Shown: positions 32,375 through 41,851 of the stretch, piece after piece
Layout of the letters: each line of letters starts with the position of its first letter
How positions within the stretch are numbered: the stretch's first letter is position 1
Assembly: GCF_016654115.1 (NCBI RefSeq)
Contig: NZ_JAEQAZ010000002.1
Span: 62,001-126,000 of the forward strand
From: Streptomyces sp. MBT53
Lineage (GTDB): Bacteria; Actinomycetota; Actinomycetes; Streptomycetales; Streptomycetaceae
Reading direction: 5' to 3'
DNA: 64,000 nt
The notes under the pieces: model-generated
What the model was told of the DNA's origin: nothing
What the model saw: the letters and a program-made list of their open reading frames with translations, nothing else
Databases searched by the model: none
Made by a program: the position numbers and the translations under genes

Positions 32375-33493
32375 ATGACAATCGGATTCTCACCCCGGAT
32401 CGCCATGTCGGCCTGCGCCCTGTGCCTCACAGGCATCCTCGCGTTCACCCCCACCGCGGCGACAGCCAACACCGGGCCGGATCCCAGCACCCAGGTCCAC
32501 CTCCACCCCGGCGCCCCCCAACTCCCGGACGTCTCCGCCCTGTCCTGGCTCGTCGCAGACGCCCGTACCGGCGAGGTACTGGCCGCCCACGACGCCCACC
32601 GCAGACTCCCACCCGCCAGCACTCTGAAGACCCTCTTCGCCCTGACCGTCCTCCCCAACCTGCCCGGAGGGCTCCGGCACCGCGTCAGCGAACAGGACCT
32701 GGCCGGCATCGGCGAGGGCAGCAGCCTGGTCGGGGTCGAGGCGGGCCACACCTACCGCGTCGCCGACCTGTGGCGCGGGGTCTTCCTCAACTCCGGGAAC
32801 GACGCCGTGCACGTCCTGGCCGCCCTCAACGGCGGCTGGGACGTCACGGCCGCCCGGATGCAGGCCAAGGCGCGCTCTTTGGGCGCGCTCGACACGCATG
32901 TCATCTCGCCGGACGGCTACGACACCGACGGCCAGGTGTCCTCCGCCTTCGACCTCGCGGTGTTCGGCCGGGCCGGACTGCGCAACGCGGACTTCGCGCG
33001 GTACTGCTCCACCGCCGAGGCCGAGTTCCCGGGTGACGGATCGTCGTACGCGATCCAGAACACCAACCGGCTGCTGACCGGCAACGACGGCGTCGAGCCG
33101 TATCCGGGGCTCATCGGTGTCAAGAACGGCTACACCACCCACGCGGGCAACACGCTGGTCGCGGCGGCGCGTCGGGACGGGCGGTCGCTCGTCGTCACGG
33201 TGATGAACCCTCAGGCGGGCGGCGGCTTCACGGTGTACGAGGAGGCGCGCGAGCTGCTCGACTGGGGTTTCGCGGCGGCCGGGCGGGTCGATCCGGTGGG
33301 TTCGCTGGACGCGTTGCGGACGAGCCCGAGGCCGGGTCCCGCAGCCGTACCGGTGGCGGCGGTGACCGCGGCGGCGGACGACGACGGTCCGGGCTGGGCG
33401 GAGACGGCCGCGGTCGCCGGGGCCGCCGTGCTCGGCGCGGCAGCGGTCGTGCTGGCGTTGCGGTTCAAGAGCCGCCGGCTCCCAGGGGCCTGA
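32375..33493 (+). CDS. D-alanyl-D-alanine carboxypeptidase (penicillin-binding protein 5/6 type)
   Basis: 372 residues from the ATG at 32375. Sec signal peptide (residues 1 to about 30, ending ATANTGP), peptidase S11 domain, and a C-terminal membrane anchor TAAVAGAAVLGAAAVVLAL followed by RFKSRR. Active-site motifs are SxxK in ASTLKT (Ser82, Lys85), SGN in LNSGND, and KNG in VKNGYTTHAG where most relatives have KTG. It trims the terminal D-Ala of peptidoglycan stem peptides outside the membrane. The 3' end overlaps a convergent gene by 283 bp. Confidence 0.9.
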   Translation: MTIGFSPRIAMSACALCLTGILAFTPTAATANTGPDPSTQVHLHPGAPQLPDVSALSWLVADARTGEVLAAHDAHRRLPPASTLKTLFALTVLPNLPGGLRHRVSEQDLAGIGEGSSLVGVEAGHTYRVADLWRGVFLNSGNDAVHVLAALNGGWDVTAARMQAKARSLGALDTHVISPDGYDTDGQVSSAFDLAVFGRAGLRNADFARYCSTAEAEFPGDGSSYAIQNTNRLLTGNDGVEPYPGLIGVKNGYTTHAGNTLVAAARRDGRSLVVTVMNPQAGGGFTVYEEARELLDWGFAAAGRVDPVGSLDALRTSPRPGPAAVPVAAVTAAADDDGPGWAETAAVAGAAVLGAAAVVLALRFKSRRLPGA

Positions 33494-34593
33494 CCGGTCG
33501 GCAGCCATAGCAGCAGGCCGAGCGTGACCCAGGTGTACGTGTTGCTGCCGAGAAAGCCGTCGATGCCCGAGGAGTCGTCGAACCACAGCCACACGACGCT
33601 GGTGCACATCACCGCGTACAGGGCGAACGCGGTCCGCCGGTGCCCCGCGCGGACCAGCACGGCGAACGAGGGCAGCAGCCACACGAGATGGTGCACCCAG
33701 GTGATCGGGCTGATCAGACACGCGGTCAGCCCGGTCAGCGCGAAGGCGGCCGTCCAGTCCCCCGCGACGACCGCACGGCGTACCCGCACCGCCCAGACGC
33801 ACAGCACGAGCAGGACGGCCGTCGCCCACAGCGGGCGGCCGGTCTCGCCGAGGCGGGCCAGGACGCCTTGCAGGGACTGGTTGGAGACGTAGTCGAGGCG
33901 GCCCACGCGGGTGGTGTCCCACATCGCCTGGGTCCAGTAGAACTTCGAGGCACTCGGGACCACCAGGGCCGCGAGCCCGGTCGCCGCGAGCGCCACGGCC
34001 GTCGCCACCGCGGCGGCCTTCCAGCGTCTGGCCACCAGCAGCAGGCCGATGAAGAGCGCCGGCGTGAGCTTGATGGCCGCCGCGAGGCCGATGCCGACGC
34101 CCGCCCAGCGGCCCCGGCCGGTGGAGAGCAGCCAGCCGTCGCCGAGGACGAGGGCCAGCAGCAGGAGGTTGACCTGCCCGAAGCTGAAGGTGTCGCGCAA
34201 CGGCTCGAACAGCGCGAGTCCGCAGGCCACCAGCGCCCACCCGAACCAGCCGTAGCGCCGCCATCCGGGACCGGCCAGGATGCGCAGCACGACGGCGAGG
34301 GCCGCCAGGTTGAGGACCAGCGCGGCGGTGATCGCGCCGCCGAGTCCGAGGTAGCCCATCGGGGCCATGCTGACGGCGGCGAACGGCGGGTAGGTGAAGC
34401 CGTAGGTCGTGCCGGGCACGTGGTAGTCGTAGATCCGGCCGCCGTGGTGGAGCCAGGTGTGGACGGTGCCGTAGTAGACGCGCAGGTCGAACCAGTCGCG
34501 CAGCAGTGGGACCGTCGCGGTGAACACGGTCACGGTGGTGGCGAGGGCCAGCACCAGGAGGATCCGGCCGCGGTCGGTGGCGGGTGTTCTCAT
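33211..34593 (-). CDS. GT87/DUF2029 polyprenol-phosphate-mannose-type membrane glycosyltransferase
   Basis: 460 residues from the ATG at 34593, overlapping the upstream gene by 4 bp. About ten membrane helices; DWFDLRVYYGTVHTWLHHGG and TYGFTYPPFAAV in the first loops contain the acidic catalytic residue and YPP motif typical of GT87 mannosyltransferases that use polyprenyl-phosphate-mannose outside the membrane. After about residue 366 (LLWLPTGQAPGSRRL) the protein turns into a 94-residue Ala/Ser/Pro/Thr tail that lies antisense to the carboxypeptidase gene; this tail is probably a run-on and not part of the domain. Confidence 0.82.
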   Translation of the reverse strand: MRTPATDRGRILLVLALATTVTVFTATVPLLRDWFDLRVYYGTVHTWLHHGGRIYDYHVPGTTYGFTYPPFAAVSMAPMGYLGLGGAITAALVLNLAALAVVLRILAGPGWRRYGWFGWALVACGLALFEPLRDTFSFGQVNLLLLALVLGDGWLLSTGRGRWAGVGIGLAAAIKLTPALFIGLLLVARRWKAAAVATAVALAATGLAALVVPSASKFYWTQAMWDTTRVGRLDYVSNQSLQGVLARLGETGRPLWATAVLLVLCVWAVRVRRAVVAGDWTAAFALTGLTACLISPITWVHHLVWLLPSFAVLVRAGHRRTAFALYAVMCTSVVWLWFDDSSGIDGFLGSNTYTWVTLGLLLWLPTGQAPGSRRLLNRNASTTAAAPSTAAPATAAVSAQPGPSSSAAAVTAATGTAAGPGLGLVRNASSEPTGSTRPAAAKPQSSSSRASSYTVKPPPA

Positions 34594-35984
34594 GCCGTAC
34601 GTCCCAGGGCCGGGGCTTCCGCCGCCTGGCGGGCCTGCCACAGGACGACGATCGCGAGGACACCCCCGGAGACGGCCAGCACGAGTTGTCCGATGTCGGC
34701 GGGGCCGCCGCTCGGGAGAACCGCGAGGGCCAGGACGCCGGTCACGGCGGCCACCCGGTGCCGTACGGACGTGCTGGGCGCGGCGGCGGCGATGAGGAAG
34801 AGACCCCACAGGGCGTACCAGGGGCGGATCGCCGGGCCGAAGGCGGCCACCACCGCGAGGCTCAGGCCGAGCGCGTAGACCGGGCTGGGGCGCAGGCGGA
34901 ACCATATGGCGAGGATGGCCGCGCCGGTGACCGCGAGTCCGAGCGCGTGCCAGGCCGGGATCGCGAAGGGGGCGAGACCGCTGCCGAGGTGTTCCAGGAG
35001 GGCGCCGGTGGCGCGGCCGAGGAGGCTGGTGAGGGCCCAGTTGTGGGCCGAGACGGGTGTGTCGAGGGCGCCTATCCAGCCGTAGCCCGTGCCCGCGACG
35101 GCCGTGGCGGCGACCGTGGTGACCGCGGACGCGACGACGGTCGTCGTGACGGCCTTGGCGGGGCTGCGGCCCGCGCGGATCTGGAGCAGTACGACCGCGG
35201 CGAGCCCGAGCGCGGCGGGTGCCTTGACGAGAGCGGCGAGCGTGACGAGTACGGCGCCCAGGATCGGCCACCGGCCGCGCGCCGCGACCAGGCCTGTGCC
35301 GAGCAGCCCGAGCATGATCGCGTCGTTGTGCGCGCCCGCGACCAGGTGCAGCAGCACCAGCGGGTTGAGGGCGCCCAGCCAGAGCGCGGCGGCCGGGTCC
35401 GCGCCGCACTGCCGGGCGAGCCGGGGCAGGGCGGCGGCCATGAGACCCACCCCGAGCAGGGCGACGAGCCGCATCCCGAAGAGTCCGGCGGGGAGTTGGC
35501 CCCGGGTCAGTCCGGACAGCCCCGAGGCCAGGGCGAGGAACACCGGGCCGTACGGTGCCCCGGTGTGCTGCCACAGGGGGGCGACCTCGTCGGCGAGGGG
35601 GCCGCCGAGCGCGGCGGGGCCGTGCGCGTAGACGTCCATGTGGGCGTCGACCATGGCGCCCTGCGCGAGATAGCTGTACACGTCCCGGCTGAACAGCGGC
35701 GGCGCGAGCAGCAGCGGGGCCGCCCACACGGCGAGGACCAGCAGCAGGGAGCGCGGGGTCGGCGGTTCGGCGCTGCGGATCAGCTTGCCCAGCAGCAGCC
35801 AGGCCGCTATCAGCAGGACGACACCGAAGTAGACCCCGACCAGCCCCAGCGCGGCCTGTGCGGAGGCCGGGGAGAAGAGGTCGGCGGACGGAAGTGCTCC
35901 GGCCGTCTCGCCGCCCAGCGCGAGGACGGCGGTACCGGCCAGACCGAGTACCTGGCAGCGGCGGAGATCGACGGGAAAAGCCAT
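34590..35984 (-). CDS. MptB-like alpha-1,6-mannosyltransferase (GT-C membrane protein)
   Basis: 464 residues from the ATG at 35984 (a TTG three codons upstream is possible). About 12 membrane helices. FSRDVYSYLAQGAMVDAHMD in the first large loop is the conserved region of the MptB family, with the Asp for catalysis, and NPLVLLHLVAGAHNDAIML follows. Such enzymes extend polyprenol- or lipid-linked mannans with mannose from polyprenyl-phosphate-mannose. It is translationally coupled to the GT87 enzyme, so the two probably build the same envelope mannoside. Confidence 0.85.
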   Translation of the reverse strand: MAFPVDLRRCQVLGLAGTAVLALGGETAGALPSADLFSPASAQAALGLVGVYFGVVLLIAAWLLLGKLIRSAEPPTPRSLLLVLAVWAAPLLLAPPLFSRDVYSYLAQGAMVDAHMDVYAHGPAALGGPLADEVAPLWQHTGAPYGPVFLALASGLSGLTRGQLPAGLFGMRLVALLGVGLMAAALPRLARQCGADPAAALWLGALNPLVLLHLVAGAHNDAIMLGLLGTGLVAARGRWPILGAVLVTLAALVKAPAALGLAAVVLLQIRAGRSPAKAVTTTVVASAVTTVAATAVAGTGYGWIGALDTPVSAHNWALTSLLGRATGALLEHLGSGLAPFAIPAWHALGLAVTGAAILAIWFRLRPSPVYALGLSLAVVAAFGPAIRPWYALWGLFLIAAAAPSTSVRHRVAAVTGVLALAVLPSGGPADIGQLVLAVSGGVLAIVVLWQARQAAEAPALGRTA

Positions 35985-36108
35985 GGCCAACACTCGTTCA
36001 GCGTGTCAACGCCGGATGGCGGGAAAGCGACGCCCCGCTCACCGTGCGGCGGACTGCGCGTGACCTCCGTGTGATCGGGCCTGGACACCCGTCAGTTATC
36101 CCTGTCCG

Positions 36109-37041
36109 TCAGAACACCGACACCCCGGTGAGCGTCGTGAAGCGGTCCAGCGCGGCCACACCGGCCACCGAGTTCCCCCGCTCGTCGAGCCCCGGGCTCC
36201 ACACGGCGAGGGTGCACCGGCCCGGCACGATGGCGATGATCCCGCCGCCCACTCCGCTCTTGCCGGGCAGGCCCACCCGGTAGGCGAACTCGCCCGCCGC
36301 GTCGTACGTCCCGCACGTCAGCATCACCGCGTTGACCTGCTTGGCCTGGGTGAGGGTGAGCAGCCGGGTTCCGTCGGCGCGGCTGCCGTGCCGGGCCAGG
36401 AAACCGGCCGCGAGGGCGAGGTCGGCGCAGGACGCCATGATGGAGCACTGCCGGAAGTACTGGTCGAGGAGGACGGGCACCTCGTTGTCGATGTTCCCGT
36501 AGGACTTCATGAAGTGGGCGAGGGCCGCGTTGCGGTCGCCGTGGGCGGACTCGGAGGCGGCGACCTCCTTGTCGAAGTCGAGGCTCGCGTTGCCGCTCTC
36601 CGCGCGCAGGAAGGCCAGCAGTTCGCCCGCCGCGTCGCCGGTACGGGTCTGCAGCCGGTCGGTGACGACGAGCGCGCCCGCGTTGATGAACGGGTTGCGC
36701 GGGATGCCGCTCTCGTACTCCAGCTGGACAAGGGAGTTGAAGGGGTTGCCGGAGGGCTCGCGGCCCACGTGTTCCCAGAGTTCGTCGCCCTCGCGGGCCA
36801 GGTCGAGGGCGAGGGTGAAGACCTTGGTGATGGACTGCGTGGAGAACGGCTGCCGCCAGTCCCCCACGCCGTACACCGTGCCGTCCAGTTCCGCGACGGC
36901 CATGCCGAAGCTGCGCGGGTCGCAGGCGGCGAGCGCCGGGATGTAGTCGGCGGGCCGGCCGCGGCCGGGGGTCCGCTCGATCTCGCCGGCGATGCGCTCC
37001 AGGACCGGCTGGAAGGTCATCGAGGGGGACATGATCACCAT
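36109..37041 (-). CDS. glsA: Glutaminase (beta-lactamase-fold type)
   Basis: 310 residues from the ATG at 37041, preceded by GGAGG. Hydrolyses glutamine to glutamate and ammonia in the cytoplasm. Family motifs: FSTQSITKVFTLAL with the catalytic SxxK, NPFINAGALV, KSYGN, CGTYDAAGEFAYRVGLPGKS and GVGGGIIAIVPG. Length is normal for the family. It lies 35 bp after the aspartate ammonia-lyase gene and is the last gene in the Asn/Gln utilisation run that begins with the GntR regulator at 41828. Confidence 0.93.
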   Translation of the reverse strand: MVIMSPSMTFQPVLERIAGEIERTPGRGRPADYIPALAACDPRSFGMAVAELDGTVYGVGDWRQPFSTQSITKVFTLALDLAREGDELWEHVGREPSGNPFNSLVQLEYESGIPRNPFINAGALVVTDRLQTRTGDAAGELLAFLRAESGNASLDFDKEVAASESAHGDRNAALAHFMKSYGNIDNEVPVLLDQYFRQCSIMASCADLALAAGFLARHGSRADGTRLLTLTQAKQVNAVMLTCGTYDAAGEFAYRVGLPGKSGVGGGIIAIVPGRCTLAVWSPGLDERGNSVAGVAALDRFTTLTGVSVF

Positions 37042-37076
37042 TGTGCCTCCGGGCCGGTCCTGGTGCGCGTCCGCGG

Positions 37077-38486
37077 TCAGACGGCCACGGGACCGGTGCC
37101 GGCCAGGACCTCGGGCCGCAGCAGGGCCGCGAGGGTCTCGGCGGGCAACAGGCCCTTCTCCAGGACGAGTTCGGCCACGCCCCGGCCGGAGGCGAGGGCC
37201 TCCTTGGCGATGTCGGTGGCGGCCGTGTACCCGATGTGCGGGTTCAGTGCGGTCACCAGACCGATGGAGTTCTCCACGCTCGAGCGCAGCGCCTCGGTGT
37301 TGGCGGTGATGCCGTCCACGCACCGCTCGGCCAGCGTGAGGCAGGCGGCCCGCAGATGCGTGATGCTCTCCGACAGCGAGTGCAGGATGATCGGCTCGAA
37401 CGCGTTGAGCTGGAGCTGTCCGGCCTCGGCGGCCATCGTGATGGTGACGTCGTTGCCGATCACCTCGAAGGCGACCTGGTTGACGACCTCGGGGATCACC
37501 GGGTTGACCTTGCCGGGCATGATGCTCGAACCGGCCTGCACCGGCGGCAGGTTGATCTCCCCGAGCCCCGCGCGCGGCCCCGAGGACAGCAGCCGCAGAT
37601 CGTTGCAGCTCTTGGAGAGCTTGACCGCGACCCGCTTCAGCACACCCGACATCTGCACGAACGCCCCGCAGTCCTGCGTGGCCTCGACCAGGTTGGCCGC
37701 CGTCACGAGCGGCAGCCCGGTGATCTCGGCGAGGTGCCGGCGCGCCGACTCCGCATACCCGGCCGGCGCATTGAGTCCGGTCCCGATGGCCGTGGCCCCC
37801 AGGTTGATCTCATGGATCAACTGGACGGCCTCGTCAAGACGTTGACGGTCCTCGTCAATCATGACCGCGTACGCCGAGAACTCTTGACCGAGCGTCATCG
37901 GTACCGCGTCCTGCAACTGTGTACGGCCCATCTTGAGCACATCACGGAACTCGACGGCCTTACGGGCGAACGCGTCCTGAAGAACAACCATTGACGCGAT
38001 CAACCCGTGGACGGCGAAGACTGTCGCGATCTTGACCGCGGTCGGATACACGTCATTGGTCGACTGACCGAGGTTGACGTCCTCATTGGGGTGCAGGTAC
38101 TGGTACTCCCCCTTGCCGTGCCCCAACAACTCCAACGCCCGGTTGGCGACCACCTCGTTGGCGTTCATGTTGGTGGAGGTCCCGGCCCCACCCTGCACCA
38201 CGTCCACGACGAACTGGTCGTGCAGCCTCCCGCCCCGAATCTCCCGACAGGCGCCGACAATGGCGGCCGTCTTCTCCGCCGACAGCAGCCCCAACTCCTC
38301 ATTGGCGAGAGCGGCGGCTTCCTTGACGGCGGCAAGAGCATTGATCAAGTGCGGATAGACGGAGATCGGCGTCCCGGTGATGGGGAAGTTCTCCGTGGCC
38401 CGCAGGGTGTGAACACCCCAATAGGCGGAGGCGGGCACATCCCGGTCCCCGAGCAGATCATGTTCGCGGCGAACGGCAACGGTCAT
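37077..38486 (-). CDS. aspA: Aspartate ammonia-lyase
   Basis: 469 residues from the ATG at 38486. Converts L-aspartate to fumarate and ammonia. The signature GSSIMPGKVNPV near residues 318-329 is the mobile loop with the catalytic Ser; HPNEDVNLGQSTNDVYPTA and NEVVANRALELLG are further family blocks, and GTGLNAPAGY is present. This catabolic enzyme sits between asparaginase and glutaminase, which makes the flow Asn to Asp to fumarate clear. Fumarase shares the fold, but the NEDVN/STNDVYPT pattern and the operon favour AspA. Confidence 0.92.
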   Translation of the reverse strand: MTVAVRREHDLLGDRDVPASAYWGVHTLRATENFPITGTPISVYPHLINALAAVKEAAALANEELGLLSAEKTAAIVGACREIRGGRLHDQFVVDVVQGGAGTSTNMNANEVVANRALELLGHGKGEYQYLHPNEDVNLGQSTNDVYPTAVKIATVFAVHGLIASMVVLQDAFARKAVEFRDVLKMGRTQLQDAVPMTLGQEFSAYAVMIDEDRQRLDEAVQLIHEINLGATAIGTGLNAPAGYAESARRHLAEITGLPLVTAANLVEATQDCGAFVQMSGVLKRVAVKLSKSCNDLRLLSSGPRAGLGEINLPPVQAGSSIMPGKVNPVIPEVVNQVAFEVIGNDVTITMAAEAGQLQLNAFEPIILHSLSESITHLRAACLTLAERCVDGITANTEALRSSVENSIGLVTALNPHIGYTAATDIAKEALASGRGVAELVLEKGLLPAETLAALLRPEVLAGTGPVAV

Positions 38487-38516
38487 AGGGTTCACTCTCC
38501 AAATGGGTTCAGGTGA

Positions 38517-38569
38517 GCGCCCCTTCAGGGGCGCGGGGAACTGCGCGACCAGCCACAACCGGCCCGCAG
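38517..38569. repeat. Dispersed Streptomyces intergenic repeat (copy 2)
   Basis: GCGCCCCTTCAGGGGCGCGG followed by GGAACTGCGCGACCAGCC and CGGCCCGCAG; contains the perfect stem GCGCCCCTtcAGGGGCGC. It lies between the asparaginase and aspA genes within the operon, so it may act as an RNA hairpin that separates expression of the two. Confidence 0.75.
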
Positions 38570-38585
38570 CGACCCAACAACCGAT

Positions 38586-39605
38586 CTAGGCACACGCAGA
38601 CAACGGCGACACCGGGTCCAATGCACGCACAGGCCGCACACAACCGACCGGCTCCCCACCCCCCAGCAACGACTCCCCCGCGAACTCGGCAAGCTGAACC
38701 GGATCAACGCCAGCCCGAGCAAGCCCGGCGGCAGCCACCGGCACACGCGCCCGATTGGCCCCATCCGCGATCTTCACCGCGACCGCCCGCCCATCAGGCA
38801 ACGCGGCAACCTCAACACCCTCGAACCCGTCCTTGGCCAACAGCCCGGGAACGGCCCGCATCAACGCGGCCACATCCCGCCCGGACCCGGACGCCATCTC
38901 GGCGAACTCCCGCATCGCGTCAGCGACCCGAGCCTCGGGCGTACCGGGCGCAGCGGTGGTAATCCGCGAGACGGCCCGAGCAAGCCCGTGCAACGAGATG
39001 GAGAACAGCGGAGCCCCGCACCCATCCACACTCACCCGAGCGATCCGCTGCCCGGTGAGATCCTCGACGATCTCCGCGATCGCCTGCTGAAGCGGGTGCG
39101 CGGGGTCGAGATAGTCGTCGAGGGACCAGCCATTGAGCTTCGACACGTACAACATCGCCGCGTGCTTCCCGGAACAGTTCTGCGCGAGCCGCGACGGGGC
39201 CCGCCCTTCACGGACCCACGCATCACGAACAACGGGGTCGAAGGGCAGATCCGGAACGTTGCGCAGATCGTCCTCGGTCAGCCCGGCGAGTTCGAGGATG
39301 CGCCGGGTCCCGGCGAGGTGGCGTTCCTCGCCGGAGTGGCTGGCGGCGGCGAGCGAGAGCAGTTCGCCGTCGAGCGGCAGTCCCGCCCGCACCATGGCGA
39401 CGGCCTGGACGGGCTTGATCGCCGAGCGCGGGTAGAACGCGGCCTCGATGTCGCCGAGTTGGAGCTGGACCTGGCCGTCGGCGTCGAGGACGACGACGGA
39501 GCCGTAGTGGATGCCCTCGATCATTCCGCCGCGTATGAGGTGGGCGACGGGTGCGTGGAGGGGTTCACGGATGAGGGGTGGGTCCGCGAGGGGACTGCTG
39601 TACAT
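38586..39605 (-). CDS. L-asparaginase (asparaginase II, AnsA-like family of actinobacteria)
   Basis: 339 residues from the ATG at 39605 (a GTG just before it is also possible). Family without similarity to E. coli AnsB: HLIRGGMIEGIHYGSVVVLD at the N-terminus, FYPRSAIKPVQAVAMV, LAAASHSGEERHLAG, NCSGKHAAML and DGCGAPLFSISLHGLARA are the conserved blocks of this serine-type family. Product Asp would feed the aspA gene directly downstream. No signal peptide, so cytoplasmic. It follows the permease gene by 31 bp. Confidence 0.9.
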   Translation of the reverse strand: MYSSPLADPPLIREPLHAPVAHLIRGGMIEGIHYGSVVVLDADGQVQLQLGDIEAAFYPRSAIKPVQAVAMVRAGLPLDGELLSLAAASHSGEERHLAGTRRILELAGLTEDDLRNVPDLPFDPVVRDAWVREGRAPSRLAQNCSGKHAAMLYVSKLNGWSLDDYLDPAHPLQQAIAEIVEDLTGQRIARVSVDGCGAPLFSISLHGLARAVSRITTAAPGTPEARVADAMREFAEMASGSGRDVAALMRAVPGLLAKDGFEGVEVAALPDGRAVAVKIADGANRARVPVAAAGLARAGVDPVQLAEFAGESLLGGGEPVGCVRPVRALDPVSPLSACA

Positions 39606-39636
39606 CACTGCCTGTCAGGTCAGGACGGCGTGGGTC

Positions 39637-41100
39637 TCACGCGTCGGGTGCGGTGGTGGACGTGCTCGCCACGCGGCGGCGGACGGCGAACCATCCGGCG
39701 ACCAGCGCGGCGGCGATCAGCGGGAGACACAGGACGGTGGTGCGTCCGGCGCCGCCGTCGGCGTACATGAGGACCAGGACGGAGGCGAGGAAGGCCAGCG
39801 TCACGAGTTCGGTCCAGGGGGAACCCGGCAACCGGTAGCTGGGCCGGGTGAGTTCGCCCTTCTCGGTCTTCCGCCAGAAGAGGAAGTGGCAGAGCATGAT
39901 CATGCCCCAGGTGGCGAGGATGCCGATCGCCGCGAAGTTGAGGACGATCTCGAACGCGTCCGCAGGGACGACGTAGTTGAGGCCGACGCCGAGGACGCAG
40001 ATGCCGCTGGTGAGCAGGATGCCGCCGTAGGGGACCTGGCTGCGGCTCATGACCGAGGTGAACTTGGGGGCGGAGCCGGACATCGCCATGGAGCGGAGGA
40101 TGCGGCCGGTGGAGTAGAGGCCGGAGTTGAGCGAGGACATGGCCGCGGTGAGGACGACGAGGTTCATGACGCCGCCCGCCGCCGGGATGCCGATGTGCGA
40201 CAGCACGGTGACGAAGGGGCTCTGGCCGGCGCTGTACTTGTTCCAGGGCAGCAGCATCGAAAGCAGGAGCACCGAGCCGACGTAGAAGAGGCCGACGCGC
40301 CACATGATCGAGTTGATCGCCTTCGGCATGATCTTCTCGGGGTTCTCGGTCTCGCCCGCGGCGACGCCGACGAGTTCGACGGAGGCGTAGGCGAAGACGA
40401 CGCCCTGGATGATCAGGAGCATGGGCAGCATGCCGTTGGGGAAGATGCCGCCGTTGTCGGTGATCAGGGACGGTCCTGGGGTCGTGCCGTCGACCTGGTG
40501 CTGGGTGGCCAGCAGGAAGATGCCGATCAGCATGAAGACGACGAGCGCGCTGACCTTGATGATCGCGAACCAGAACTCCAGCTCGCCGAAGAGCCGTACA
40601 GAGATCAAGTTGACCGTCAATACGACCGCGAGGGCGATCAATGCGATCAACCATTGAGGGATGTCGGAGAACATGCCCCAGTAGTGGGTGTACACGGCCA
40701 CCGCGGTGATGTCGGCGATGCCGGTGGTGGCCCAGTTCAGGAAGTACATCCAGCCCGCTATGTACGCGCCTTTCTCGCCGAGGAACTCACGGGCGTACGA
40801 CACGAAGGCGCCGGACGAGGGCCGGTAGAGGACGAGTTCGCCGAGGGCGCGGACGACGAGGAAGGCGAAGAGGCCGCAGACCGCGTACGCGATGAAGAGG
40901 GAGGGGCCGGCATCGGCCAGGCGACCGCCCGCGCCGAGGAAGAGGCCGGTGCCGATCGCGCCGCCGATGGCGATCATGTTGACGTGCCGGGACTTGAGGG
41001 ACTTGCTGTAGCCGGCGTCTCCGGCGTCGACATGGCCGGATCGTTTCTGCACGCCGTTGTGCAGGGGCTGCTCACTGTCGTGAAGGGACTGCTCGCTCAC
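39637..41100 (-). CDS. Amino-acid permease, asparagine/GABA-permease (AAT) type
   Basis: 487 residues from the GTG at 41100, which overlaps the GntR stop by 4 bp. APC-superfamily AAT transporter: [20 protein letters not shown] in helix 1, [20 protein letters not shown], and [20 protein letters not shown] in helix 6. About 12 helices. Position in an operon with asparaginase and aspartate lyase indicates asparagine as substrate (AnsP role), though relatives carry other neutral or basic amino acids. Confidence 0.9.
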   Translation of the reverse strand: MSEQSLHDSEQPLHNGVQKRSGHVDAGDAGYSKSLKSRHVNMIAIGGAIGTGLFLGAGGRLADAGPSLFIAYAVCGLFAFLVVRALGELVLYRPSSGAFVSYAREFLGEKGAYIAGWMYFLNWATTGIADITAVAVYTHYWGMFSDIPQWLIALIALAVVLTVNLISVRLFGELEFWFAIIKVSALVVFMLIGIFLLATQHQVDGTTPGPSLITDNGGIFPNGMLPMLLIIQGVVFAYASVELVGVAAGETENPEKIMPKAINSIMWRVGLFYVGSVLLLSMLLPWNKYSAGQSPFVTVLSHIGIPAAGGVMNLVVLTAAMSSLNSGLYSTGRILRSMAMSGSAPKFTSVMSRSQVPYGGILLTSGICVLGVGLNYVVPADAFEIVLNFAAIGILATWGMIMLCHFLFWRKTEKGELTRPSYRLPGSPWTELVTLAFLASVLVLMYADGGAGRTTVLCLPLIAAALVAGWFAVRRRVASTSTTAPDA

Positions 41101-41828
41101 GCCTCGGGTCCGCCTTCCGTGGGGGTGTCCGTGCGCGCGGGGCGCACGATGTCGGTGAGGGTCGTCTCGACCCGGTCGAGGTGGTGGGACATGGCCTCGA
41201 CGGCGTCCGGCTCGCTGCCGTCGATCAGCGCCTCGACGATCGCCCGGTGCTCGCGGTTGGACTGCTCGCGCCGGCCGCCGAGTTCGTTGAGGAACGCGGA
41301 CTGGCGGGCCAGCGCGTCGCGGATCTCCTCGATCACCCGGCGGAACACCGGGTTCTGCGCGGCCTCCGCCACGGCGAGGTGGAAGAGGGTGTCCATCGCG
41401 ACCCACGCGGTGGTGTCCGTCTCCTGTTCCATGCGGTCCAGGAGGTGGGCCAGGTGGTCCAGGTTCTCCGGGGTGCGGCGAAGTGCCGCGTACCCGGCGA
41501 CCGGGATCTCGACGTGGCGGCGCACTTCCAGCAGGTCGCTGGCCGCGTAGTCGCCGAAGGTGGGGTCCTCCACGGCGTTGGCGACCACGAAGGTGCCCTT
41601 GCCGGTCTTGGAGACGGTCAGGCCCATGGTCTGCAGGGCCCGCAGGGCCTCGCGGAGCACGGGTCGGCTGATCTCCAGGGTGCGGCACAGCTCGGCCTCG
41701 GAGGGCAGCTTGTCGCCGATGGCGTAGTCGCCGCGCTCGATGGCGCCGCGGAGGTGGACGAGCACCGCTTCCATGGCGCTGACGCGCCGCGGTCCGACTC
41801 CACCTGTCTGGCTGTCTGACAGGTTCAC
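41097..41828 (-). CDS. GntR-family regulator with FCD domain
   Basis: 243 residues from the GTG at 41828. N-terminal winged helix ([40 protein letters not shown]) and a C-terminal all-helical FCD ligand domain with metal-binding His in [15 protein letters not shown] and [11 protein letters not shown] and HHLDRVE. FCD regulators sense small carboxylates or amino acids such as aspartate or fumarate. First gene of the Asn/Gln operon. The palindrome CTGTCTGACAG lies across its own first codons, suggesting autoregulation and control of the whole unit. Confidence 0.92.
   Translation of the reverse strand: MNLSDSQTGGVGPRRVSAMEAVLVHLRGAIERGDYAIGDKLPSEAELCRTLEISRPVLREALRALQTMGLTVSKTGKGTFVVANAVEDPTFGDYAASDLLEVRRHVEIPVAGYAALRRTPENLDHLAHLLDRMEQETDTTAWVAMDTLFHLAVAEAAQNPVFRRVIEEIRDALARQSAFLNELGGRREQSNREHRAIVEALIDGSEPDAVEAMSHHLDRVETTLTDIVRPARTDTPTEGGPEA
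41812..41822. promoter_or_regulatory. Candidate GntR operator at the start codon
   Basis: Perfect palindrome CTGTC-T-GACAG, 4 bp inside the regulator gene; the TGTCTGACA core has the form of FadR/FCD-type operators. A wider CCTGTC/GACAGG pair spans 41803-41823. Confidence 0.55.
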
Positions 41829-41851
41829 GGACGTGATCCTGCGGGTGACGG

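Noticed and set aside
39511..41550. 679-codon frame on the + strand opposite the permease
   Set aside because: Asp/Glu/Gly-rich shadow of the permease and GntR genes; no recognisable domain.
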